NCBI GenBank assembly: GCA_030144725.1
Contig: JASKMD010000019.1
Location: 1,465,989-1,529,988, forward strand
Reading direction: 5' to 3'
Origin: Haematococcus lacustris
Taxonomy: Eukaryota; Chlorophyta; Chlorophyceae; Chlamydomonadales; Haematococcaceae
DNA: 64,000 nucleotides
Below the pieces are notes generated by a model. That model did no database searches and was not told the DNA's origin. It worked only from the letters and a program-made list of their open reading frames with translations. This document shows positions 16,320-26,883 of the stretch, piece by piece. Numbering within the stretch: the stretch's first letter is position 1; each line of letters begins with the position of its first letter. The position numbers and the translations under genes are program-made.

Positions 16320-19300
16320 ATGCTGGTAGCAGCACTGCACTCGCCACAGCTGAGATTCGTGACCCGTCGTGCTTGTCTCATGTCAGCAGCCTTACCCGCT
16401 GCCGCATTGCACGTGTTTTGCAAGGATAGGCAAACCTACGATGAGGTATACCAGTGCCACCAGAGCCTGCAGGTAAGCTGCGTTCTTGCCTTGTTGGTTG
16501 CCACATGCGTGTATGCACTACAAACTGATGAACGATGTGTTCAGGCACCTGACACCAAGGACCTGCCGCTTGTCTGGCATGCTCCTGGATCTCAGCAGCA
16601 CGGGACCAGCTGTCAGATCCCAACAACAGATGGCCAACTGCCAATCCCTGCGCTGCATCCTCAATGCACCTTCGATGGCCATGCATTTATGTCAGCTCTG
16701 CCGCCATCCGCCATCAAGCCATTGGGCCGTGTGTTGCTCTGCACCCACGAGATAGGCTCTACGCAGGTCAGTTGTCTAATTAGACCTCCCTAGCCACCCA
16801 CCCACCTTGCCTCCCTGGAGCCCCCACACCCCACACAGCCCCCACCAAGCCAATGCCAGTCGAGCAGCTCCAGCAGCTGCTACCTGACCTCCGCACGCCC
16901 CTCCCTTGCTTATCCTCTCCAATGCCCATCCTGCCAGTCTGCCCCTACCTCTATGCCCAGGGCTCCACCCCACTGCTGGCCTGGCCCGCACTGCGGCTGC
17001 AGGATGTGCTGCGAGGGAGTTGCCAGGGAGTGCTGCAGCCGGGGTGCGTGCTGCTGGCTGACAAGCAGACAGGCGGCAAAGGTAGGGGTATGCTGCAGGC
17101 CTGATCCTCAGACCACCTATCACTTCCCACCCCTCCCTCTCCACTCTCCCTCTCTCTGCCCCTGGACCTCACACATCACCCTCTCACACCACCTCTTACA
17201 CACGCCCTCTGATCTTCCTGGACTCCTTCCGACTGACGCCAGCAGCACTGTGCCACTCTCACTGCCATCGTGCCAGCAAGCTGGCTGACCTGCTGGCCTG
17301 GCTGCTTGAGCCTTGATGAACTCACTATTGCCGCTACAAGCAGACCCCCCGCTGCCTGGGCACACCGCCTTGGGCTTCACCAGCTGCTGTGGCTGCATCT
17401 GCGGCTGCCAAAGCACAGAGCTGTGAGCCAGGCTGCGCTTGAAGGCTGTCTGCAGGGCGTGGAGGCAACCAGTGGGTCAGCCCTGACGGCTGCCTCATGT
17501 TCAGTGCCTCACGGCAGGTGGCCATCTTAGGAGAGCAGGTGTGACCAGGCTGAGTGAGGATAGTGTGACCAGGCTGATGGAGGGTGGTGCTTTAGAACAG
17601 CCACTGGATTTGCCTACCCATTACCCTCTATCCCATGGCCACCTTGCCAGACATGTCATCCTGACCTGAGTTCACTCCTACCATGAGTGAGGGTGCATGA
17701 TACTAACCGAACATGGCATGGCTCTGATGACCTGCTTTTACCCAATCCCAGCCTCTCCTGGCACGCCAGCTGCTCCTGTCAGACTAGATCAGGACAAGGC
17801 AGGGCGCTGGGCACTGGCTGGTGTCCGCAGGCGCCCTTCATCAACTACCTGGTCTGCCTGGCAGTGTTGCGGGGCATCAAGGCCACGCTGCAGCAGCTGT
17901 ACCCAGTAAGCTGCTGGTGATAACTACCGGACAGGGCATGGGGATGGGGATGGGGATGGGGATGGGGATGGGGATGGGGATGGGGATGGGGATGGGGATG
18001 GGGATGGGGATGGGGATGGGGATGGGGATGGGGATGGGGATGGGGATGGGGACGGAGCATATGAAAAGGGGTATTGTGAGGGATACGCAGGAAGAGAAGG
18101 GAGCAGTGGGAGGAAGAGTCAGCAGCGATGGAGAAGTGGAAGGATGTTTCACATGATGTCATAAAGACTGGTGCGGGGCTGGAACATGTTAGGGTTAATG
18201 ATAGCATGACATCATGCCAACTGCCAACATGGAGTTGGTGCTGACAGCCATGAGCTTGTGACCGCCTAAGCCACTGCCTGGCATGCCCCTGCCCCTCAGG
18301 CCCGCACCCCTCCCGACCTGGGCATCCGCATCAAGTGGCCTAATGACATCTACCACATGCCTCCAGCCTCACCAGCCGCTGGCCTGAAGATAGGCGGGGC
18401 GTTGATCCACACCTCATGGTCGGGCTCCGGCTTCAAGGTGGTGGTGGGCATTGGCTTGAACCTCACCAACAAGCAGCCCACCACCTGCTTGCAGCAGCTG
18501 CTGGAGCAGGCTCACACTTCCCAGGTGAGGGTAGCCAGTAAGATCTGAGGGAGGGAGGGGAGAGTGGAACAGAGTGGAGTTGGGGTGTGAGGTGCACGAA
18601 AGAGTGAGGTATTGTAGAGATTACCATTGAAGCGCTCACCATTGGAGGGGTAGGGGTGCAATGGAGAGCGAGGGCCAACTTGTATGGCTTGCTAGAGCAT
18701 GAGGGGAGGCTGGGGAGGGGTGCGGCTGTGAGCTGTTTGTGGGTCAGGGATGGGGGTAGGGGTAGGGGTGGGAACTGGGGGGGCTTAAGTGTGGTAGGGG
18801 GCCCAGGGTAGGTCCCAGTACAGGAGGGCAGCAGTGGTGCAGCATGCAATAAGCACATGTGAGCTTACAGCCTAAGCAGCAAGGCACATATGCAGCAGGG
18901 CCCCAACATGCGACCCAGTAGAAGCAGCAGCAGCAGCAGCAGCAGCAGCAATCCATACTCAGCTGCAGCCTGCACCAGTGGCATTGGGACCTGCTGGCCA
19001 CATCACTCTGGCCAGTTCGCAGTTGCCTCACCGTGGGCTGCATGGCTACCTGCCAGTGCCGTAGGAATCTGGCGCTAGCGGGAGGGAGCCCGACACCTGC
19101 CCTGTGATCTCTCGGGAGCTGCTACTGGCCAATGTGGTGTCACACCTGGACGAGTGCTTTTCGGTGAGTTCGCGCCTCGTCAATGAGCAGTGGTGGAGAT
19201 GTTGCCAGTTCAACAAATGGCGTTTTAGCTCTGCGTCGGCCACCACCCCGCACTGCGGGTGAACGGGAGTGAAATCGCGGCTGGGACACGGGGTCTGTAG

Positions 19301-19675
19301 TTCGCACCTCTGGCTGCTTCGGCGATCACACATTGCACTCTCGCTCTGCCGCTTCAGGTTTTTGAGCAGCACGGCTTTGCGCCCCTGGAGGCGGACTACT
19401 TGTCCAGCTGGATGCACAGCGGGCAGCTGGTCACGACACAAGGCAGGGTGCAGGCCGGTGCCGGGACTGTGCCAACGGCTGGAGGCTCGGGGCGTCCAGG
19501 AGAAGACGCGGATGGCGGCGACAGTGTGACCTTGAGATTACGCGGCCTGAGCAGCTCCGGGTTCTTGCTCGCGGAAGAGGTGGAGGCAGGTCAACATGGC
19601 ACGCGCTTGTGGGAGCTCACGCCGGACGGCAACAGCTTGGACATGATGGCTGGCCTGCTGCGCCGTAAAGTGTGA
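16320..19675 (+). CDS. Biotin--[protein] ligase (holocarboxylase synthetase)
   Basis: This enzyme activates biotin with ATP and attaches it to acceptor lysines such as those of acetyl-CoA carboxylase. Exons: 16320-16472, 16545-16766, 17003-17081, 17456-17517, 17831-17905, 18300-18524, about 19089-19163 and 19358-19675; about 402 residues with consistent phase. The catalytic domain shows LGRVLLCTHEIGSTQ, then the biotinyl-AMP loop GGKGRGGNQWVSPDGCLMFS (residues about 150-168), IRIKWPNDIY (Lys209-Tyr215), LKIGGALIHTSW and VVVGIGLNLTN. The C-terminal domain follows (RELLLANVVSHLDECF, LRLRGLSSSGFLLAEE). The acceptor of the seventh exon lacks a strong pyrimidine tract and is the weakest junction. 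The start at 16320 adds about 20 residues (MLVAALHSPQLRFVTRRACL) that could be an organelle presequence; the next ATG is 16380. Intron five holds a GGGGAT microsatellite. Confidence 0.92.
17938..18053 (+). repeat. (GGGGAT)n microsatellite
   Basis: About 19 perfect hexamer units lie in the fifth intron of the biotin-protein ligase gene. The G4 runs on the transcribed sense strand could form G-quadruplexes in the pre-mRNA. Confidence 0.95.
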
Positions 19676-20069
19676 AGCTGTAGTCGGCTCAAACAGTGTT
19701 ACGCATGAGCACGCGCTGTATAGAGTCAGCGTTGGGCGTTGGGCAGGGGCTCCGAGGCATCAATGAACATAACGAATAGCAATGCGCTTGACAGTCGTTC
19801 GTAAAAGCTGAAGAGCAAGGTCCAACTACTTGGATGCTGGCGCTTTGAGTAGTCTCATCACCACAAGCATCAGCAGCGTACAGCATCAAAGTCAGCCACT
19901 GGCACGCACTGTGCATTTCTTTTGCACATGCACACCAATTGCACATCCAACCACACATCCCATGTCGAGCCGGAGTGTGGGAGCTCGCTGGTCAACAACT
20001 GAACAGGGACCCTGGCACACACATGGATGGGCGGTCTAGAGCAACCCCTACGGTGTCTGTCCCCTGCGC
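19676..20069. other. Intergenic; 3' UTR of biotin-protein ligase
   Basis: No gene or clear regulatory site is seen. The LINE fragment becomes readable at about 20070. Confidence 0.35.
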
Positions 20070-20930
20070 ACAGCACATAGCCGACCGCCTCCACTGGTCC
20101 TGGATTGAATTAAGCTCAGTGTCAGGCCTGATGGTGCTGCATGAGTTGGGGCAGCTGCCCCTCCAGCTTTACTGGCTTAGGGCTGCCTGCAAGTTCTGGA
20201 ACACTGCCAAACTATCCCACAGTGACCTGCTAATGAGGGTCATCAAGGCAGATGTGGAGCTAGGCAGGAGTTGCCAGGCCAGCTGGAGTGCTCAGTTCCA
20301 GCTGGCCGCCAGAGAGCTAACGGGGGGTGAGTTTACCTTGAGCCCGGACATGGTCCTAGGCACCAAGGCTATGGAAGTCAAGTGGCTCGAGAGGTGGGGG
20401 AGGCGTTGGGTTGGGTTTGAGGGAGACCCTAGATTGCCTGAGACGGTGCATCGGGAGAGATGTTCGTACGCTGCATGGTTCAAGCATGGGGACGGCATTG
20501 GCATCAATCACATGGCACCACATTTTCAAAACAGACAGCTCTCTACAGAAGTTCGCACGAGCTTGACTAGGTTCAGGTTAGGCAACAGCGGTCTGGGGGT
20601 GGAGAAGGCTCGGTTTTGAGGGGGTAACTTTCATTGATCGCACATGCACCAAATGCACAGAGGGGGTAGTGGATGACGCCATGCACTTCATCTTTGAGTG
20701 CACTGCCACGAGTTCCATCAGGGAGCAGCCGGAGTTTGCCATGACTTTACAGGACAGTAATGAGAACTTGCATGACTTCATGTTGAGCCCATGTGCACCT
20801 TTGTATGTGCACCTTGCTATGAAATGCGTTACAGAAAGTCCCGAACCCTAGAGGGGGAGGGCGGCCTAGCAGCCTAACGGCTGACGGCTTAAGCAGTGTA
20901 AGCCACATCATCATCGAATTAAGCTCCTAG
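20070..20930 (+). mobile_element. 5'-truncated L1-type LINE, ORF2 C-terminus, frameshifted
   Basis: The readable frame to 20619 contains VLHELGQLPLQLYWLRAACK, FWNTAKLSHSDLLMRVIKAD and FRLGNSGLGVE. Past a frameshift near 20611 it continues in another frame as FEGVTFIDRTCTKC and DDAMHFIFEC to a TAG at 20849. This order (ELG-Pl-WL block, fRLG block, then a C-x2-C...H-x4-C zinc cluster) is the C-terminal region after the reverse transcriptase domain in L1-like non-LTR retrotransposons of green algae. The reverse transcriptase and endonuclease domains are absent. The 3' UTR continues to about 20930 and ends GCAGTGTAAGCCACATCATC. Shorter copies of this tail occur at 20990-21085, about 30400-30490 and 54195-54330. 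Confidence 0.75.
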
Positions 20931-20989
20931 GCTGCCTGCTGACCTCGCCCTTACAAGCTTGGCGGTTTTGTAAAGGCAATCAACAGCAA

Positions 20990-21085
20990 GCCTTGAAGTG
21001 CGTTACAAGGATCACTCAACACTTGAAGGGGGAGGGCAGCCAAGCAGCTTGTTGGCTAACAGCCTTATTCCGGTGTAAACCATTG
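20990..21085 (+). repeat. Second LINE-type 3' tail adjacent to the first
   Basis: The series TGAAGTGCGTTACA, GAAGGGGGAGGGCAGCCAAG, GGCTAACAGCCTTA and GGTGTAAACCA resembles the 3' UTR of the LINE just upstream (GAAATGCGTTACAG, GAGGGGGAGGGCGGCCTAGC, GTGTAAGCCA). Two tail-like segments in direct order suggest nested or sequential insertion of short 5'-truncated copies. Confidence 0.55.
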
Positions 21086-21744
21086 GCATGGCCATGAGTG
21101 TGATGCTAGGACAGCATCTCTCTCCCAGGCACCCGGGGCAAGGCCAAGTTTGTAGCAAAGTTATGGGAGCAGCCTCGACACAATGCTATGCGAGCAAGCA
21201 ACCTGCCGCCGTGACTGGCTACACCTCTAGCCGCATCGACCACCAAACAACTCCCCTACTTTCCTACCAACCTTCACTTTGAGTCACATGTCCTCTACTC
21301 AACATGGAGCAGGGTACTGTCTGTACTGGTACGGCTGTATGGGGGCACCCTTGATGACTGCAAACCCCATCCCTGGTGGCACGTTCCGTGCTCTGACCCC
21401 TGGGCTAACTGTCACCTCCAAGGGGCGCTGCACACTCTCCACGATGCGCTGGGAGTGAAGGCATGGATTGGTGTCACGGTCCAGCCACCTGCCATGGCTT
21501 GCCATGCTGCTGGCTCCAGGCTGGCAGGATCTGACACGGGTGGTGCCGAACTCACACCCAGCACCAGCCTGCCAAGCTGCTCCACTACCTTGCAGAACCT
21601 CTCCTTCACCACCCTCACGGCCTGGGGGGCCCACACCAGCGAGCCTGAGTATTCCTTTCCTCTCCAATCCACACACGCTGCCCCTACTGCTGCTGCTGCC
21701 GCCCGTGCTCAGCCCAGCCCAATCCCAGCGCCAGCCCAACGCAT
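21086..21744. other. Probable 3' UTR of the Sua5/YrdC gene
   Basis: After the TAG at 21745 the minus-strand reading continues open for about 150 codons, but the Sua5 domain is already complete and the sequence shows no domain. I read it as 3' UTR plus intergenic DNA. Confidence 0.4.
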
Positions 21745-24700
21745 TCATGCCAACACCTCCACCCGCGTGGCTGCCTTGCGAAGCCGGTTCATAACAGCCA
21801 GCCCCTCATCCCCCTCCCGCACCCCCTCCACCAGCACCTCCGTCACCCCCTCCTCGTCCATACGCCGCAGGGCCAGGAACAGGTGCTGGGCCACCACAGC
21901 AGGCTGAGCAATGTCCCCCAGGCAGTACTCCACCACCTCCACCTCTGATGCACCACTGGCCACAGGGCCACAGCCCGCCTCCCCACAGCCTGGCCCAGCC
22001 TGTGCCACGTCATGAGCTACTGAGCCACAACCCACAGGCCCCACTGCCGCTGTGCCTGCCGCTGCTGATGCCTCTGCTGTCGTGCCTGCTGCTGTACCTG
22101 CTGCTGCTGCTGCTGCTGCTGTGCCTGCTGCTGCTGCTGCTGTGCCTGCTGCTGCTGCTGTGCCTGCTGCTGCCGTGTTTTGCAGTGCAGGGTGAGGTGC
22201 TGCAGGGCTTAGGAGCCAGGTGGTGAGGGTGCCGGGCAAGCCTGCCGGCAGGCTGGTGCGCAAGACCCCCAGCCGGCAAACTCCTCGCTGGCCCTGCACT
22301 GCTGCTGCCTGGTGGCTGCCACCTGGCCTCTGGCCCTCCTCTGAGCTCATGGGCAGCCCTGGTGGTGAGCTGGCTGATGCAAGCTGAGAAAGTTGAGGTG
22401 AGGTGAGGGAGGGCTGTGGGGCCATTGGCTGGTCTTGCTCCTGGCCTTGCTCGTGGTCCTGGCCCTGAGCTGGGTCGGCACCAGAGCGGCAAGGGTGTGG
22501 CTCGGGTTGTTTAACAGGGATGTGGGGTGCCAGGTCAGGGCTGCCGGGCACAGCAGCACATGCAGCCTGCACTGGGGATGCCTGCCTGGACTGGGATGCT
22601 GGAGGGGGCTGGCTGGCAGGCTGGTTCGAAAACATGGCGGGCAGTAGCTGGCCTGGCAGCTGGCCTGGCGGCTGGCTGGGTGGTGGCTTGACCGCCAGCT
22701 TTGCAGCCATGTCCCACAGCAAGCTCTGCATGCGAGCAGCTGAGGCCACCCGTAGAGCTGCCAATGACCCTGGCCAGCCTGACACGTCCAAAAGTGTGAC
22801 CTGCATGGCAATGCTCTCATTCACTCTCACACTCATGTAACAGATATGTTCAGCAGGGCGACTGCTCCGGGCTGCCTTTGAATAGCTCCTGGTGTCTGCC
22901 AGTGACAAGGGTTGGATGGTAGGCATTGCAGGTGCGCCTACCTAATCTAACCCCTGCAAATGGCCCTGCCACCCTCCCCTGCCCCTCTCCTGCCCCGTCC
23001 CTCCCCCTCCCTTGCCCTCCCCTGCCCTCCCTCTGAAAGGATATGAGGGCAGGGCATTGGTCCCCGGCCAAGGTGCAGGGGGGCAGGTGCAGGGTGTCAC
23101 ATTACATGTGCACATCACCTGCCCTACCCTGCCCTGCCCTGCCCTACCCTGCCCTGCCCTACCCTACCCTGCCCTGCCCTGCCCTGCCCTGCCCTGCCCT
23201 GCCCTGCCCTGCCCTGCCCTGCCCTGCCCTGCCCTGCCCTGCCCTGCCCTGCCCTGCCCTCCCCCTAACCAGCTCCTCTGCACTCCTACCCTGCTGTCGT
23301 GCCCTGCCCTACCTGTGCAGTGGGGCTGTAGTGCCTGTACTTCATGCCTGGCGTGGTGGGTGCCTGCTCCAGTGCTGCGTCATGCAAGTCCTTGCTGTAC
23401 ACCAGCAGGCCCTGGCAGCAGCAGCAGCAGCCAGGTTGAGCCAGGAAGGGCAGTGGTGGTGGTCTGTGACAGGCGAGTGGTGATGGCCAGGCGTGCACTG
23501 TGCCAGGGCAGCAGACCCCACAGGAGTCAGCAGCCGTCAGGGGGGCTGCCGGGGTAGACAGGGTAGTAGACACCGGTCCGTGACAGCGCAGCAGTCAAGC
23601 AGCACACTCAGTCATGGCAGCCCAGGCAGCGGGTGACAGTGGTTCAGGCCAGGTTCAGCTGGGTGGCAGGGGTGGCAGGGGTGGCAGGGGTGATGTCAGT
23701 CAGCATACAGGTCAGCAGGAGCAGGTGAGCAGCACCTGAAGGCCAGGCAGGCGCCTCAGCTGCTCTGCAGTGACCCCCCCGGGACGCAGCACCACAGGGG
23801 GGTGGCGCAAGGCATCAAGCACCTGCAGACACAGCACAGAGGGTGCTGGTGGACGTCATGGTGTTGTAGCTCAGGGTGCAGGGGCTGTGAAGGGCTGGGC
23901 AGTTGCAGTTGCAGGTGTGGGTGCAAGTGCAGGTGTAGGGGGCTGCAGCTGTGGTCACAACACAGCAGGTGGCATCAGCAGTTAGGAGCCTAAGGTGAAG
24001 GGCCGCACCCGCCTCCGCCCTGTTTTGATGGCACCAGGAATTGAACCCGTGATCTCAGGGAGGCTTAAACGACTGTGACTACCTCCGACCAGCCTCTCCC
24101 CAGACATAGTTCATCTCAGGAGGAAGCCGACCCAGCCATGCTTACCAAATCATTCCCTTGCCAGGGTTCGAACCTGTGACTCCATGTCAGTAGGCGCTCA
24201 CCGTTGACTCCAGGCCCAGGCTGCAGGGGCCCCCATCCAGCACCAAGGGGATGCGCCCTGCCAGGTCCTCCATGACATGAGCAGCTGTGGTGGGGGAAGG
24301 CCGACCACTGCTGTTTGCGCTGGGGGCAGCCAGAGGTACGCCTGGGGGTGAGAAGGGCAGGGGGGTGGAGGTGGAAGGCAGCAAGGCCAGGCCAGGGAGG
24401 CAGGGCAAGGGGGAGGAGGCCAGGGGAGGGTGCAGGGTCAAGAAGAGGAGGCAGAGGCAGAGGAGGCAGGAGGCAGGGTCAGGGTCAGGCTGGGCGTCAC
24501 CTGCCAGAGCTATGAGGGCGCGAGCCACTGGATGTGAGGGCATACGCACCGCCATGGTGGGCTGTCCACAGGTCACGATGTCAGGCACCTGCAGACTGGG
24601 GTGGGTTGCACTGTTATTTGGGTGAAACTGATGAGGTGGCTGCCTCAATGCCAAGCCATATGCCCCCACACACTATGCCCACACGCTTGACTTTTCAACC

Positions 24701-25556
24701 GTGCGCCAAGGCAGCATGCTTGCCCCTGGAGCCTGCCAGCAGCGGCCACCAGGCAGCAGCCAGCCCCTGTGGCAAGGCTGTCAGATGCATGCCTGCACAT
24801 GGGGCCCAGGCCTTGCCTACACCTCATCTCTCTGAGTGTGAGGTCACTCCTGGAGGGGCGTTAGCTTGAGGCAAGGCGTGGCTACCCTTCTATCCTATTG
24901 CATGCCTCCATCTGGTCCATGAACATGTCTTCTGTCTGTCCTAGTTGGTCATCCCGTGACGCCAGCCTGGTCACACCCCCTCACCCTCCTAAACCTGGCT
25001 TTGACCCTGATCAGGACGCCCAGCTGGCCTGTCTCACCCTGCCCTCTCTCTCCTCTTCTAGCCATTCTCATGCCTGGGCCACAACTGACGCTATGCAGCG
25101 CTAGGTCTGGAACTCCAGCTGATCTCTTCGCTCAGCCGCCGCATCCAGCAGTGCAGCTGGGCAGCGCCAACCCCTTTTGTGACACAATTCACCCATGATG
25201 GCTCTTGGCTTCCAGCCCGGGCATCTGTCAGTGCAGCTGGGCAGCTTCCTCACCTGGGGGCTGCGGGGCAGCAGGATGGTGAGCGGTCCTGGCCAGTGTG
25301 CCTGCACAGCTGCCTGGTAGCTGCTGGGCAGCTTCCACCCTGGGGGGTACAGGGCACTCAGCATGCCCATGTCCGCCACATGCACGATCAGGGGGTTGTC
25401 TGCTGGGCGCTGCTTGGCGGTGTAGATGCGGGCGACCGCTGCAGCACTCAGGGCGTTGGCAGCTAACCCATACACTGTTTCTGTCGGCAGCGCCACTACC
25501 TGATCCGCTAGCAGCAGGGCAGCTGCAGCATGGAGGGGGGAGAGCGGAGTGGGCAT
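21745..25556 (-). CDS. Threonylcarbamoyl-AMP synthase, YrdC plus Sua5 domains
   Basis: This enzyme makes threonylcarbamoyl-AMP from threonine, bicarbonate and ATP, the first step of t6A37 formation in tRNAs reading ANN codons. Exons: 25556-25254, 24588-24501, 24341-24202, 23822-23736, 23411-23313 and 22800-21745; 590 residues with matching phases. The YrdC domain shows VVALPTETVYGLAANAL, the KQRPADNPLIVHV nucleotide-binding strand, WPGPLTILLP, TMAVRMPSHPVARALI, the SAN-type motif APSANSSGRPSPTTAAHV and LVLDGGPCSLGLESTV. The linker PGMKYRHYSP is the Sua5 signature. The C-terminal Sua5 domain begins VTLLDVSG and ends CLGDIAQPAVVAQHLFLALR and AVMNRLRKAATRVE, but is interrupted by an insert of about 240 residues rich in Gln, Ala, Gly and Pro. 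The ATG at 25556 lies close to the domain, so a presequence exon further upstream cannot be excluded. Confidence 0.9.
22075..22185 (-). repeat. Coding CAG/GCA-type repeat, poly-Ala/Gly-Thr
   Basis: Interrupted CTG/CCTG repeats on the plus strand encode alternating Ala runs and GTA units inside the insert of the Sua5 domain. Confidence 0.8.
23116..23262 (+). repeat. (CCCTG)n pentamer array
   Basis: About 29 units of CCCTG, with a few CCCTA variants at the left end, lie in the last intron of the Sua5/YrdC gene (antisense CAGGG). Confidence 0.95.
24019..24190 (-). repeat. Two tRNA-like (SINE-type) 3' segments in an intron
   Basis: On the minus strand the intron between the third and fourth Sua5 exons contains CACAGGTTCGAACCCTGG (near 24160-24180) and, about 130 bp later, CACGGGTTCAATTCCTGGTG (near 24030-24055). 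Each is a T-arm and B-box with the expected palindromic stem. No matching acceptor stem or complete cloverleaf is evident, so these look like tRNA-derived SINE fragments, not functional tRNAs. Confidence 0.4.
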
Positions 25557-26297
25557 GAGGGCTGTGGTGTTGGTGAGCCTGGGGAGTGGCAGGGGCTGGC
25601 CTGCGAGGGTTGGTGGCTGGCTGGCATCTGATAGTGCTGCCGGGGGGGCAGCAGCCAGAGGAGGCAGGGGCTGGGTCCCACCTCCTGGGCTGTCCTGACT
25701 CGCCTGATGCGGCTGAACGCCTGCGGGGGCCGTGCAGAGGCAGGGTGGCTATCACACTGTCAGGCAGGCTTGCACGGACTACAGTTTGAGGTGGAGGGGG
25801 GTGGGCAAAGGTATGGTGAGGTACACGGAACTGGAGCAGAACCTAGCTTCACCACTAAAGGTCTAGAACCTAGGTCCATCAGCTAGATAAAGCCCCAGTT
25901 TCAGTGTCACTTTAGCTCATCAGAATCAGCCCTGCACAGCCCCAGCACTAGCATCTATCAGAACATATATGGCATCAGAACACAGGATCACTGCTGGGGT
26001 TGCAACATCATATAGCTGTAACCAGCACATGAATGCAATCGCTGCCCTCACCAGCTTGCACTATCGCCGCCAGCTCTGGACTGTCAGGGTCGACAACGAG
26101 GCATTCTGTGGAAAAGATGGGATGATGTTGACCGCCGTTGACCGCCAGCGACGGGAAAGACGGCATTAGCGCGGCTGGTGTGGCTGCAGCCCAATACCGC
26201 AACTGTCTAGGCTTCCACTGGTTAGTCGCAACCTGGCTGCGCCGGCAGAGGTGCCAGCAGTGGCTGCAGCGCAGCTGCACACTCATCTCTCGGCCGC
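25557..26297. other. Region upstream of the Sua5/YrdC gene
   Basis: GC-rich open frames between 25557 and 25790 could hold an extra 5' exon, but none joins convincingly. The remainder shows no gene. The stretch from about 26050 to 26340 is visibly richer in CpG than its neighbours. Confidence 0.3.
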
Positions 26298-26370
26298 GCC
26301 ATGCATTCTGGGTCCTCGGAGAGATGCGCGCTATTGCCACGTGAGCATGGACGCATTTGTTGGTTCAGAG
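26298..26370 (+). repeat. Dispersed repeat of unknown type (copy A)
   Basis: The segment CGCGCCATGCATT, then CACGTGAGCATGGACGC and ATTTGTTGGTTCAG matches 33390-33453, which reads CGCGCCATGCATT, CACGTGAGTATTGACGC and ATTTGTTGGTTCAG. Both are intergenic and in the same orientation. Confidence 0.6.
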
Positions 26371-26883
26371 TTACGTCGGCCGATGGCCACGCTTTACTAA
26401 GATGTACCGTCGAGCGTACAACAAGCATGAGCATGAGCTATAGGAGCTTGAACTAGAGGCACACACACACACGAGGGCTCGGCTGCAGTGGGTATTAGGC
26501 ATGCTAGCAGTAGCCTTAACAACAATGAGCTCGCAGCCTGTGTTCGATGACAACTCTTGCTTTATGTTCAATAGCTGGTTCAGAGTTACTAAGACGTGCT
26601 CTTGCCTTAACCAGTCCAGATGTGTAGCATTCTATCGCTACCAGATCGTTGGGGATTGTCAGTAGTGTGGCGCTCAGTGCGCCGTGGTTGTCGGTTGGAG
26701 GTGGTTCTATTGGACGGGCCGAGTGGGACGGTCTGTTGGGTACCGTCCGTTGCTTTGACTTTGTCCCTAATCTCTACTCTACGCGCAGCCTTGGACGTTC
26801 AATCGCAGCCTTCCTAACGCTCAGCAGCGAGGTTCCTCGTTCCGACCCGGACGCAGCGCTCTTGGACCAGCGCACAGCGCACA

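Noticed and set aside
17821..18207. Gly-Met, His-Pro and Ile-Pro repeat frames
   Set aside because: Translations of the GGGGAT microsatellite in a biotin ligase intron.
23012..23557. Repeating Pro-Ala-Leu-Pro-Cys frames
   Set aside because: Translations of the CCCTG pentamer array in the last Sua5 intron.
24019..24190. Functional tRNA genes
   Set aside because: T-arm and B-box are present but I could not find matching acceptor stems or an anticodon arm.
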